This document shows positions 16,058 to 24,253 of a DNA stretch of 42,056 nt, piece after piece. Each line of letters begins with the position of its first letter. Position 1 is the stretch's first letter. The position numbers and the translations under genes were made by a program. The stretch lies in NCBI RefSeq assembly GCF_000601455.1, contig NZ_AZQP01000024.1, positions 1 through 42,056 on the forward strand, in the 5' to 3' direction. The DNA is from Fervidicella metallireducens AeB. Lineage in GTDB: Bacteria > Bacillota > Clostridia > Clostridiales > Caloramatoraceae. The notes under the pieces were generated by a model. It was not told where the DNA came from. It searched no databases and saw only the letters and a program-made list of their open reading frames with translations.

Positions 16058-17380
16058 CTATCCTTCAACTACAATAGTGTTATAGATTACGTCCATTGTA
16101 TCTACTGGACGAACCACATAATCAACCACTATTGAGTCAATTAATGTTCCTTGATTTACGGTTATATCTTCTGGAACAACATCTCTTATTACCCCTTGAG
16201 CCTGTAAGGTTCTAAAATATGTCAATATCTCAGCTTTGAATAAATCTCTACCTTCCTTGTTATTTTGAGTTTTACCTATAAAGCTCAATGTACCTCTTGT
16301 GAAGATTTCAGTTCCAATGCTGTCCAAAATTCTTATAATCTTGTTTTTACTGAAAGAGTAAGGTTTCTTATCAGTAAAGGTAACAAGAGAATTTATGTCC
16401 TTCTGAATTACTACTTTATTACTTCCTACTGATGTAGGTATAAATACCATTTGACCAGTCTTTGCTAATTGCTCCTGTTGCGATAGTGTATATCTCTCAT
16501 CAACATCAACAGCACCTTTATATGGTGCATTTGTTAAGCTTTCAGTAAGCGGTGTTGCAGCTGTAGCTCCTGCTATATATGCAGTAGCTTTGACCTTGTC
16601 TACATGAACTCCACCTTCTAGATAAACTCCATTCTTTACAGATATTACTCCTTCAAAGTCACCTGCCGAGGTATCAGGCACAACAACTTGTATATATCTG
16701 CCTTCATCATTTCTTAACCTGTTAGCAAAAGCTATAAATAAATTCTTAATATCAACGGCATCTGTAGTACAAGCAACTGCATTAAATTCTTGGGTTTCCA
16801 TAGCACTTAAAAAGCTTACATAGTTGCTGTTTGTAACAATACCATCAGCTCCATTAATGAGTGCTACACCCGCATTGATAACCAATGATCCATCTCCTGA
16901 ACTTGTAAAGTCAATCCAATCATTGCCCTTAAGTTCACTCGAATTGCTTACCTTTTGTCTTTCTAGTTCTTCAGTATCAAGCCATGTAACCACATAAAAC
17001 TTGCCTGTTTCTCCTAGTACATTTTCAATAGAAACCTTTAATCTATTACCAAAGGTTCCAGTATATTTTGCAGTACATTTTAAATTACCAAGCTGAGCAG
17101 TTGCCTTTGTACCACTATTAAGCCTGTACAAAAGCACTTTTGAAGCATTCTTCATTGTTTCCTGTAGTGTTAGTGCATAATCACCATAATCAGCTATATA
17201 TGAAGCTGCATCCTCTGGGTATACTTCTATAAGTTCACCTGCAGGCAGCCATGGAAGAGTTATTGGTAGTCCAACAATTCCTCTTGTGCCTCCTGAAGAT
17301 GGCTTTGCTCCTTTTCCTTTAAAGTTTGTATAAACTCCAGGCAGTATTTTGTTTTGTGCTGTCCAATTTCCACCAGCCAT
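16058..17380 (-). CDS. xkdK: Tail sheath protein, XkdK-like
   Basis: 440 residues. The N-terminus ILPGVYTNFKGKGAKPSSGGTRGIVGLPI is typical of XkdK sheaths. The C-terminal sheath domain ends VDYVVRPVDTMDVIYNTIVVEG, the handshake strand region. It identifies the phage as contractile-tailed. The start is at 17380 with GGAGGTGA upstream. Confidence 0.92.
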   Translation of the reverse strand: MAGGNWTAQNKILPGVYTNFKGKGAKPSSGGTRGIVGLPITLPWLPAGELIEVYPEDAASYIADYGDYALTLQETMKNASKVLLYRLNSGTKATAQLGNLKCTAKYTGTFGNRLKVSIENVLGETGKFYVVTWLDTEELERQKVSNSSELKGNDWIDFTSSGDGSLVINAGVALINGADGIVTNSNYVSFLSAMETQEFNAVACTTDAVDIKNLFIAFANRLRNDEGRYIQVVVPDTSAGDFEGVISVKNGVYLEGGVHVDKVKATAYIAGATAATPLTESLTNAPYKGAVDVDERYTLSQQEQLAKTGQMVFIPTSVGSNKVVIQKDINSLVTFTDKKPYSFSKNKIIRILDSIGTEIFTRGTLSFIGKTQNNKEGRDLFKAEILTYFRTLQAQGVIRDVVPEDITVNQGTLIDSIVVDYVVRPVDTMDVIYNTIVVEG

Positions 17381-17381
17381 A

Positions 17382-17537
17382 CTACTTCACCTCCATCTTT
17401 GTAAAGTCCTTTACAAGCTTTTGTACTTCCTTCTCTGTATAAAGCTTGTCAGGTTCTAATAAAACTGTAAGTATGTCCTTATCCGTACCCTTTGAAGCAC
17501 GAATTAATTCTTTCCCTTTGAATTTAGGCTCATCCAT
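17382..17537 (-). CDS. Small protein between tail genes
   Basis: 51 residues (MDEPKFKGKELIRASKGTDKDILTVLLEPD...), highly charged and probably helical. Its ATG overlaps the stop of the preceding gene (TAATG) and its stop abuts the sheath start, so it is translationally coupled. Small genes at this place occur in PBSX-like tails. Function unknown. Confidence 0.65.
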   Translation of the reverse strand: MDEPKFKGKELIRASKGTDKDILTVLLEPDKLYTEKEVQKLVKDFTKMEVK

Positions 17538-17971
17538 TATTCAACGCCCTCCTTATTAACTGAAATATTGTTAATCATAGGTGAATTATCAACCTTAACT
17601 ACAAAGCTTTCAAAGCTGCATATATCGTGAAGCACCTCATCAACTACTTGTCTTTCATGACTAAATAGCCTTATCCTTATGCCTTCATACTCAACATTCT
17701 GCAGTTCAAAAGCTAGGTTGCAAAATACCTTATTAAACTCTTCATTTAGCTCCTTAGCCTTTTTAGGCACAAAATAAGCAATATCAATTTTACCTGTGAT
17801 TTTGTACCTTTCTCCTAAATGCTTGTTTATTATCGGCTCTCCTGCAAACCCAATTAAAAAGCAACGATCAGGAAGCTCTTCAGGTACAAACTCTGAAAAT
17901 ATATCAAGCTCAGGATAAAGCTTGTATAAACCATTAGAAACCCCTGCAAGAATTGAATTTAATATATCCAT
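17537..17971 (-). CDS. Tail completion/terminator-like protein (XkdJ region)
   Basis: 144 residues (MDILNSILAGVSNGLYKLYPELDIFSEFVPEELPDRCFLIGF... IDIAYFVPKK). The pattern of a short helical start followed by a beta-rich core resembles minor-capsid or tail-terminator proteins (DUF6838-like) found before the sheath gene. It probably caps the tail tube. Family assignment is by position and general likeness. Confidence 0.65.
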   Translation of the reverse strand: MDILNSILAGVSNGLYKLYPELDIFSEFVPEELPDRCFLIGFAGEPIINKHLGERYKITGKIDIAYFVPKKAKELNEEFNKVFCNLAFELQNVEYEGIRIRLFSHERQVVDEVLHDICSFESFVVKVDNSPMINNISVNKEGVE

Positions 17972-18484
17972 TTACTTTAAAGCCTCCTGTATCTTCTTTG
18001 AAATTCTCTTAGCTGCTGCTTCAAGCTCCTTATTAGCTTTTGCTTCACTGTCTGTAAGTACAAACCTTCCCTTAACAAAAGGACTTTTAAGCTTTATAAA
18101 TATTCCCCATTTACCAGCGTGTTTGCCCTTTGTTATTTCTCTTGCTCTTTGTCCATACTTCTCTGCACCAGGAGTCAATTCTATAAATACAAATCTGCCT
18201 GGCTTTTGTCTGTGTCCAAATTCAAAGTAGCTTGCATAATCTGTAGGATTAAAGACCTCCGCTGATACTCCATCTGCAGTAGTTATTACTCCACTCCTAT
18301 CCCATGTATTTTTCAATGTAGGAGAGTCAGGGCTATCCCCTGCAGGAGTATTTTTTACTACCCTTGCAAGGTGCCTGTCTGTAATTCTATTGACTTCTTC
18401 CTTAGCAAGTTCCTCTGCATAGGCTTTGGCTTCCTCAAGATTATTTTTAAGCTGTTTTAAACCCTTGGTATCAATCTTTATCAT
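17972..18484 (-). CDS. xkdI: Head-tail joining protein, HK97 gp10-like (XkdI)
   Basis: 170 residues. It has the gp10/XkdI pattern: an N-terminal helix (KGLKQLKNNLEEAKAYAEELAKE), then VVKNTPAGDSPDSPTLKNTW and DYASYFEFGHRQKPGRFVF. It overlaps the upstream gene by 4 nt. It acts in neck/tail completion. Confidence 0.82.
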   Translation of the reverse strand: MIKIDTKGLKQLKNNLEEAKAYAEELAKEEVNRITDRHLARVVKNTPAGDSPDSPTLKNTWDRSGVITTADGVSAEVFNPTDYASYFEFGHRQKPGRFVFIELTPGAEKYGQRAREITKGKHAGKWGIFIKLKSPFVKGRFVLTDSEAKANKELEAAAKRISKKIQEALK

Positions 18485-18837
18485 GTTCTCTCATCCTCAG
18501 ACATTGGTATTTCTGCATGAGAAATATATTTAAAAGGCTTACCTGCCCAAAGTGTAAAGGATTGTCCTACAGAAGTAATAACTTCTATCTTGTCCCCTGG
18601 TATGATATCTATCTCAGGAGCACAAAACAAAGTATAACTGCCCTTAACTTCTCCATGAGATGAGCCGAAGCTTGTTTCTCTGCCACTGTTTCGTGACAAA
18701 GCACATTTAACATCTTCAGCTATGACAATCTCAGACTGCTTGGTCTGTTTGGTCTTTGGGTCTTTAAAACTATTATCTTTCCTGAAGATTTTACATTTAT
18801 CAAAATAAGTGCTTTCAATAGCCTGTCTTTCATTCAT
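18481..18837 (-). CDS. Head-tail adaptor/stopper-like protein (XkdH region)
   Basis: 118 residues. The sequence YFDKCKIFRKDNSFKDPKTKQTKQSEIVIAEDVKCALS, then APEIDIIPGDKIEVITSVGQSFTLWAGKPFKY resembles phage minor-capsid/stopper proteins that complete the connector. It is embedded in a run of overlapping neck genes. Confidence 0.72.
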   Translation of the reverse strand: MNERQAIESTYFDKCKIFRKDNSFKDPKTKQTKQSEIVIAEDVKCALSRNSGRETSFGSSHGEVKGSYTLFCAPEIDIIPGDKIEVITSVGQSFTLWAGKPFKYISHAEIPMSEDERT

Positions 18838-19166
18838 CTTGAAACCACCACCATAAACCTTTTTATTTGTTCATCAAAATAACTTAATCCTGTTTTAGCG
18901 GATGCTTCATAGGAAATAGTGGTATCCCCTCTTTTTATTGAGGATACCACTGCTTCACCTTCATTTAATGAGCTCTTATGAATTGCTAAGGATAAGTCAA
19001 CCCAAAGCCAAAAGGCTTTCTCAGGCACTTCCCTTCGCTTTGTTTTGGAAGTAAAATATTCCTCTGCTCTTGATACAAGATCACCTATATCATTTGCAGA
19101 CAGTTCAGGGAGTTTTGTACTAACTTTTTCAATTACCCTGTTTCTTAGTACATCCATATTACTCAC
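18834..19166 (-). CDS. Head-tail connector protein (adaptor, XkdG/gp6-like region)
   Basis: 110 residues, mostly helical at the N-terminus (VIEKVSTKLPELSANDIGDLVSRAEEYF), with a small beta part (SIKRGDTTISYE). This fits the helical head-tail connector adaptor that sits under the portal. It overlaps both neighbours. Confidence 0.72.
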   Translation of the reverse strand: MSNMDVLRNRVIEKVSTKLPELSANDIGDLVSRAEEYFTSKTKRREVPEKAFWLWVDLSLAIHKSSLNEGEAVVSSIKRGDTTISYEASAKTGLSYFDEQIKRFMVVVSR

Positions 19167-19464
19167 CAGTTTCTTGATTAATGCCCTTTAATATTAGTGC
19201 AATTACTTCATCCTTCTTTGCACCTTCAGGAATAACAATTCCCTTTTCTTCGCAAATTTCCTTAAGCTTCTCTACTGACTTTTTCTTTAACTCAGCCTCT
19301 GTAAGCGGCTCATCAGGAGAAGGCTGCTCTTCTATAACCTCATAACCCTTTTCTCTGAACCACTCTATAGCCCTTTCATTGTCAGTTTGTGCAGTTCCTT
19401 CTCTGAACTGCACCCCTGCACTTATGCCGTTATATTTACTGTTAGGTGCTTTAATAACCGCCAT
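19159..19464 (-). CDS. Small head-region protein with SAP/Rho-N-like C-terminus
   Basis: 101 residues. The C-terminal ~40 residues (SVEKLKEICEEKGIVIPEGAKKDEVIALILKG) look like a Rho-N/SAP-type helix-extended-helix often found in phage head genes near the capsid gene. The N-terminus is NGISAGVQFREGTAQTDNERAIEWFREKGYEV. Likely virion-associated or a head-completion factor. Confidence 0.65.
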   Translation of the reverse strand: MAVIKAPNSKYNGISAGVQFREGTAQTDNERAIEWFREKGYEVIEEQPSPDEPLTEAELKKKSVEKLKEICEEKGIVIPEGAKKDEVIALILKGINQETGE

Positions 19465-19476
19465 CTAAATCAGCTC

Positions 19477-20433
19477 CTATCCTACTTTTATTTTTCTAAG
19501 TGCAGCAATACCTCTTGTAGCTTTAACTGCAATGGCTGCTACCATTTCAACTTCTCCAGTTTTAACTGCTCCTGGTTGATTAAAGTCTGGGAGATATGTT
19601 TTTATTACATCACTTCCCTGTGGTGTAACCGCATGAACATTATCAAGTGCAAATCTAACCCCATAAATGCTTGTGGTCTTGTCTGTAGGGTCTATTCCTA
19701 TTATAGGATTAGAAGTACCAGGCTTATCCCCTAAAGCAAGTAAAGGAATACCTGCATATTTTGTAACTGGTCTTCCAAATGCATCTACATCACTGGTTGA
19801 AAAGTATCCGCTTCTTCTTGCAATACCATTCATAATGGCAAGTAGCTTTCTATTCATAAAAAGAGCATCTGGTGTTCCGTTCATATCTGCAAGCATATCA
19901 TCAAGTGCGTCCATGAAGGCATTTGCATTTGCAGTTATATTGGCAGAACTAGAAAGATCTATCGGATTAACTGTATTCTTCTCTGTAGAGCTTCCTGTTA
20001 CTGCCTTGTCAATTCCATCAAAAGCATTGGCATTTGTACCACTATCACCATTTATAAAGGCATCTGCAAATAGAGCCTTTGTTGCTTCTATTTTCTGTTG
20101 TAATTGAAAGGACACTTGGTTAGTAATCCCTTTAACATCATTCTGAATAACTCTGTCAATCTTGAAAGACCCACCAAATACCTTAAGGTTTACTGTAAAC
20201 TGTTCAGTATCTGACTCTTGTGCAACATACTCACTATTAATTGCTCTAAAATCAGCTGTTGGCAATGTCTTTAACCTGTTATAAACATAAGATAAAGTTG
20301 AGCCACCATTTAATGCTACACAATCATCAAAGATCATCATTTCAAAAAGTCCATCTTTTCTAAACTCATTAATGATTTGAGCTGTGAGCTTATTCTGTGT
20401 TAGTTTTTGTGCTTGTGCTAATGTAACTGGCAT
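19477..20433 (-). CDS. Major capsid protein (HK97 fold)
   Basis: 318 residues. It has the features of Firmicutes HK97-fold capsids: a helical N-arm (TLAQAQKLTQNKLTAQIINEF), the E-loop region (TLSYVYNRLKTLPTADFRAIN), the spine and P-domain (QLQQKIEATKALFADAFINGD), and GAVKTGEVEMVAAIAVKATRGIAAL at the end. It follows the scaffold gene. Confidence 0.88.
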   Translation of the reverse strand: MPVTLAQAQKLTQNKLTAQIINEFRKDGLFEMMIFDDCVALNGGSTLSYVYNRLKTLPTADFRAINSEYVAQESDTEQFTVNLKVFGGSFKIDRVIQNDVKGITNQVSFQLQQKIEATKALFADAFINGDSGTNANAFDGIDKAVTGSSTEKNTVNPIDLSSSANITANANAFMDALDDMLADMNGTPDALFMNRKLLAIMNGIARRSGYFSTSDVDAFGRPVTKYAGIPLLALGDKPGTSNPIIGIDPTDKTTSIYGVRFALDNVHAVTPQGSDVIKTYLPDFNQPGAVKTGEVEMVAAIAVKATRGIAALRKIKVG

Positions 20434-20450
20434 ATACCATCATCCTCCTA

Positions 20451-21011
20451 TTATTTAAATAATCCTAATGCAGATGCCACAGCATCCTCAAAAGTTCCAG
20501 TTTGTACTGTTTGGTTTCCGTTTCCACCTTGTGGAGTGTAACCATTATCCTTAAATCTCTTATCAACGCCTTCCTGAACTAGCTTTGAAAGCAATTCCTT
20601 AAATTCCTTTGCGTTTTTAGTAATAGCCTCTTCATCTTCACCTGTTATAAACTTTGAAGCAGCTTCAGGCACTTCAAGCTCAGCAAGCTTTGTTCTGGTG
20701 AAATTCGCAAGCTCCTGCTGTTTGATTTTCTGTTCCAGTTCAGCTGCTCTTGCATTAGCCTCTTCTAAAAGCTTTTGCTTTTTCTCATCCTCTGAAAGCT
20801 TTGCAAGTTCTTCAGCTTTCTTAGCTGCTTCATCAGCCTGCTTCTTAGCTTCCTTTGCCCATTCCTTTTTCATTTTCTCAATATCAGCTACAGTAAAAGT
20901 CTTTGTTGTTTCTGTAGTTGTTTCAGCAGGCTTTGTTTCTACCTCTGGTTTTTGAGTTGTATCAGTTTTCGTTTCAGTTCCTGTAGTTACAGTTGTTTCT
21001 TTACCATCCAT
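20451..21011 (-). CDS. Capsid scaffolding protein (DUF4355-like)
   Basis: 186 residues. A Thr-rich low-complexity N-terminus is followed by a long charged coiled coil (KKEWAKEAKKQADEAAKKAEELAKLSEDEKKQKLLEEANARAAELEQ) and a conserved C-terminal helix region ending in ALGLFK. The start at 21011 has AGGAGG 8 nt upstream and is preferred over 21050. It guides capsid assembly. Confidence 0.88.
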   Translation of the reverse strand: MDGKETTVTTGTETKTDTTQKPEVETKPAETTTETTKTFTVADIEKMKKEWAKEAKKQADEAAKKAEELAKLSEDEKKQKLLEEANARAAELEQKIKQQELANFTRTKLAELEVPEAASKFITGEDEEAITKNAKEFKELLSKLVQEGVDKRFKDNGYTPQGGNGNQTVQTGTFEDAVASALGLFK

Positions 21012-21043
21012 CTTCGTATCCTCCTTAAATTTTGGTAATATAA

Positions 21044-21067
21044 AAAACACCCTTTTAAAGGTGTTTT
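21044..21067 (-). terminator. Intrinsic terminator inside the late operon (scaffold-proximal)
   Basis: The stem AAAACACC (21044-21051) pairs with GGTGTTTT (21060-21067). A T-run follows on the minus strand. It lies between the structural genes upstream and the scaffold start, so late transcripts must read through it. Confidence 0.65.
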
Positions 21068-21090
21068 AAACAAATTTTAATGCAATATAA

Positions 21091-21111
21091 AAAGCCCCTA
21101 AATGGAGCTTT
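21091..21111 (-). terminator. Second intrinsic terminator-like hairpin before the scaffold gene
   Basis: AAAGCCCC (21091-21098) pairs with GGAGCTTT (21104-21111), an 8-bp stem with one G-T pair. TTTTTATATT follows on the minus strand. It sits just after the small Cys-rich gene and 24 bp before the first terminator. Confidence 0.6.
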
Positions 21112-21114
21112 AAT

Positions 21115-21294
21115 CTAATCTGTATATGGACAGCTTTCACAAGCTTTTTCTATTTGTTCCTGAGTGTACCCATCTATTTCTTTTACTGCTTCCCTCTTTA
21201 TGAGCTTACAGGAAACACTAAAAATATCTTGGCATAAACCTGCAGCTATTTCCTTTTTTAATAGCTTGCACTTAATTAAATTATTTTCTGACAT
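21115..21294 (-). CDS. Small Cys-rich protein
   Basis: 59 residues (MSENNLIKCKLLKKEIAAGLCQDIF... ACESCPYTD) with five cysteines including a C-terminal CxxC; zinc binding is likely. The ATG overlaps the end of the MuF gene, and GGAGGTGG lies 9 nt upstream, a strong ribosome site. It is too short for standard gene finders. Function unknown; Mu Com is also a small zinc protein but I see no real likeness. Confidence 0.7.
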   Translation of the reverse strand: MSENNLIKCKLLKKEIAAGLCQDIFSVSCKLIKREAVKEIDGYTQEQIEKACESCPYTD

Positions 21295-22873
21295 ATTTAT
21301 TTACCACCTCCATGATTAAATCTGATCCTTCATCAAAATCAGCTTTGCTCCATCCAGTAATCATATTTTTATTGGAATTTAATATAGTTGCAACGCCCTT
21401 ATTTGAATAAAATGTAGTCCTGGTTCCCTTAAATTGAGAGAAGGCTACAATAGAATTTTTTATATAATCCGCTGAATCTTCAGTACCAAAATTACGCTCA
21501 ATCATTCTATCAAGTGCGTGTTTATCATATCCCTCTATTTTAACTGGCTTAGGCTTTATTGCAATTCCTATTCTTTTATCAACAAGTCCCTTTTCTCTTA
21601 ATACTTGAATTTCCTTGTTTATATCATAATATGCCCTGTCGCTTTCAGGATATTTTCTTTTATACTTCGCAAACTCCTTTAAGTCTTTCCATCCATCACT
21701 ATCAGTATATTTCAATTTTTGGAAATCTTCAAGAGACTTAGGCATTTCTTTTCCTAACAAGTCCTTGTACTTCTTAAATTGAGCATTATCTCCATAAATA
21801 TGCTTAAGCATTGTTTCCTGAAGTTCTGCTTCTGGATTACCCTTGACATACTTCTTATACCAGTCCTCATATTTCATATTAGCAGGTACTTTATAAACCT
21901 CTCCATCATGTCCCCTTGCAACTCTTGTTTCATCTTCGTCAAATTCCTCATCAGGAATATAAGGAACTGTGGTGGAACGGCAATGTGGATGCATAGGGTT
22001 CATGTTTACTCCAACCTTAGCTTTGTCCACATCAAATACTTTTAAATCAAGGCTCCTGCATATTTCAGAGGTTCTAAGGTCAAGCACTGCCAAAAATTGA
22101 TACTGCTTTGTCCCATTCTCATTATATGCCCTAAGTCTTGCTTGTCCAGTAACATAGTTGCACTCTGTACGGATAAGCCTTCTAGCATTATAGGTACTTG
22201 TATTCATTTCCTTTTCAAGGTCTTGTCTCATTTCTTTAGCTGAACGACCTGTAATCATTCCAGTGGTAATAATTCTATTAACTCGCCTAGCAAGTGAAGC
22301 TCTTTGATTATCCCATATCCTCTCGGAGTAATTTTTTCCGCTCCAATTGGTACTGACTGCTGCAAGTATTTGATGAGTGCTTATTCTTTGAAAACTTGAA
22401 CCAACACCTGTAAACTGCTGATAATCAAATATTTCTTTGTAGTATGTTTCTTCAAAAGCCTTTGTTAAAGTATCTGTTGTTATTTCATCATACTTAAAAT
22501 AAAGCTCTGATAAAATAGTATTCAGCTGTAGCTTTAAAAATTCTTCTCTGCTTATACTTCTTGCATAGTTTAATTTATCAAGCAAGGCTTTAGTTTCAGG
22601 ATCGTCCATATACTTTTCTACAAGGGCATAATAGTCTTCTATGGTTCTATCTAATAGCTTTGGATCGTTAAGAGCTGCCTTTGCCTCTTTAATGGTTATA
22701 ACATTATCTTCAGCATACTTTTGATAAAACTCATTTATTTTATCAGTCATCTTCTTGGTAGCCCTCTTAAACCACCTAGTTATTAAGTCAGCCTGTCTTA
22801 ATGCATATCTATCAGCCTTTTTAATGTTTTGGACACCCCTGTCCAACCAATACTCACTATTGCTCTTAGCCAT
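21281..22873 (-). CDS. MuF/SPP1 gp7-like minor head protein with possible C-terminal nuclease-toxin domain
   Basis: 530 residues. The MuF head-morphogenesis region is clear: ARRLIRTECNYVTGQARLRAY, then VLDLRTSEICRSLD and MNPMHPHCRSTT (~residues 230-310). The C-terminal ~85 residues (YDKHALDRMIERNFGTEDSADYIKN... TTFYSNKGVATILNSNKNMITGW) look like the small BECR/PBECR-type RNase-like domains often fused to MuF proteins. The middle ~310-445 is a linker. A few copies are packaged in the head, and the C-terminal domain might be delivered into the host. The toxin reading is inferred from a His/Arg motif and is not certain. Confidence 0.82.
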   Translation of the reverse strand: MAKSNSEYWLDRGVQNIKKADRYALRQADLITRWFKRATKKMTDKINEFYQKYAEDNVITIKEAKAALNDPKLLDRTIEDYYALVEKYMDDPETKALLDKLNYARSISREEFLKLQLNTILSELYFKYDEITTDTLTKAFEETYYKEIFDYQQFTGVGSSFQRISTHQILAAVSTNWSGKNYSERIWDNQRASLARRVNRIITTGMITGRSAKEMRQDLEKEMNTSTYNARRLIRTECNYVTGQARLRAYNENGTKQYQFLAVLDLRTSEICRSLDLKVFDVDKAKVGVNMNPMHPHCRSTTVPYIPDEEFDEDETRVARGHDGEVYKVPANMKYEDWYKKYVKGNPEAELQETMLKHIYGDNAQFKKYKDLLGKEMPKSLEDFQKLKYTDSDGWKDLKEFAKYKRKYPESDRAYYDINKEIQVLREKGLVDKRIGIAIKPKPVKIEGYDKHALDRMIERNFGTEDSADYIKNSIVAFSQFKGTRTTFYSNKGVATILNSNKNMITGWSKADFDEGSDLIMEVVNKYVRK

Positions 22874-22876
22874 TCA

Positions 22877-24253
22877 TTAATACACCACCTCTGGCGGTGT
22901 ACCGTTATTTTCTGATTTAGCTCTTTCCTCATTGAACCTGTCCAATTCTTCCTGGGCATCTTCAACCTCTGGAAATAGCTCAATTATGGTCTTTTGAGAT
23001 AGTATGTCCCTTAGATTATTCATCATTTGAGAAATCTCAAATAAGTTAGCAATTTGTGACCTGTCAAATGTTACCTTAACACTTTTCCAATCATACTTTG
23101 TCCCCTTTAAAGTATTGATGTACTCTGTCATTAGCTTAAGCTTCTTGCGTTCAGCTGATTTCCAGTATTTCTCCTTCTCAGCTGACAGTTCCTCAATACC
23201 AAAGAGTTTGTACTTTATGGCAACCCCTGAAAGATTACCACTAAAGGTTTCATCAGTAAGGTTTGGAACTTGGGACAAAAAGAATATGTCCTTGTATATT
23301 CTATTTTTAAAGTTTTCGGTGGCTGTATCATTAATGTCCTTAATTAAAAACTTGGCATCTCCGCCTTCAGGAAAATATAATGTCCTTCTCTGCTTCATGC
23401 CTTTAGTCTGCTTTTGCCTCACAGTACCATCATTAGACTCTTCCTCTTCTACAATATCATCTACACCAAAAACAGTAAGGTATGCATCAGTAAAATAATC
23501 CAAGTCATTCATTGTATCAGACTGAGCACGATCATAGGCATCAATAAGGCTCTTAACATCTTCAAAGTCACCTTTTCTTTCTTCATTGTTTCTGCGGATA
23601 ATTATTGGAACATCACTCATCAGGTGAGATCTTCTTGCTATCTCTTCCCACACTTCATTGCTGCCTTTTTTAGCAAGCCTGAAGGTAATAATTTCTTTAT
23701 TTGTGTAAACTTCGGCATATTTATTAACAGTACCATCTATACGGTTTTCACTGTATAACCTTATAGCCATAATTAAAAATTTACCTATACTGCTTGCATA
23801 GATAGGGATTATTTCATCTGCCTTAAAGTATTGAGTTTTGAACTTTCCTTCTTCATTGATATATAAAAGTTCATAGGAAACACCATTGATACTCATCTCT
23901 TTAGCTTCCTCAAAGTTTCTTGAGTCACTATAGTTATCGGAGAGTATTTCGTCAATAGTATCCTTGTACTCCTTATCCTCGGTTTCATATTTTACACCAC
24001 GTCCCATAAAATAAGCTGTAGCAATATTTGAAATGTACTTAGCAAAGGAATGTACCAGCTTATTATTGGGTAAACTGTCATCTGCAAGCACCCTGTTTCT
24101 AATATCGTTACCGCTTAAGTAATATCTGCTTAAGGTCTCAAACCTTTTAAACTCCTTTTCATAGGCATTAATACAATATTCTATGAGTAGAGAATTTACT
24201 GGTGTATCGTCTGGAAGTTCTATCGTAATTGGTTTAATATCTTCTAACCTCAT
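22877..24253 (-). CDS. Portal protein, SPP1 gp6-like
   Basis: 458 residues. It shows SPP1-type portal features: ITIELPDDTPVNSLLIEYC, KLVHSFAKYISNIATAYFMGRGVKYE, VKSLIDAYDRAQSDTMNDLDYFTDAYL and an acidic C-terminus. It forms the dodecameric DNA channel. The start overlaps the terminase stop by 4 nt. Confidence 0.9.
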   Translation of the reverse strand: MRLEDIKPITIELPDDTPVNSLLIEYCINAYEKEFKRFETLSRYYLSGNDIRNRVLADDSLPNNKLVHSFAKYISNIATAYFMGRGVKYETEDKEYKDTIDEILSDNYSDSRNFEEAKEMSINGVSYELLYINEEGKFKTQYFKADEIIPIYASSIGKFLIMAIRLYSENRIDGTVNKYAEVYTNKEIITFRLAKKGSNEVWEEIARRSHLMSDVPIIIRRNNEERKGDFEDVKSLIDAYDRAQSDTMNDLDYFTDAYLTVFGVDDIVEEEESNDGTVRQKQTKGMKQRRTLYFPEGGDAKFLIKDINDTATENFKNRIYKDIFFLSQVPNLTDETFSGNLSGVAIKYKLFGIEELSAEKEKYWKSAERKKLKLMTEYINTLKGTKYDWKSVKVTFDRSQIANLFEISQMMNNLRDILSQKTIIELFPEVEDAQEELDRFNEERAKSENNGTPPEVVY

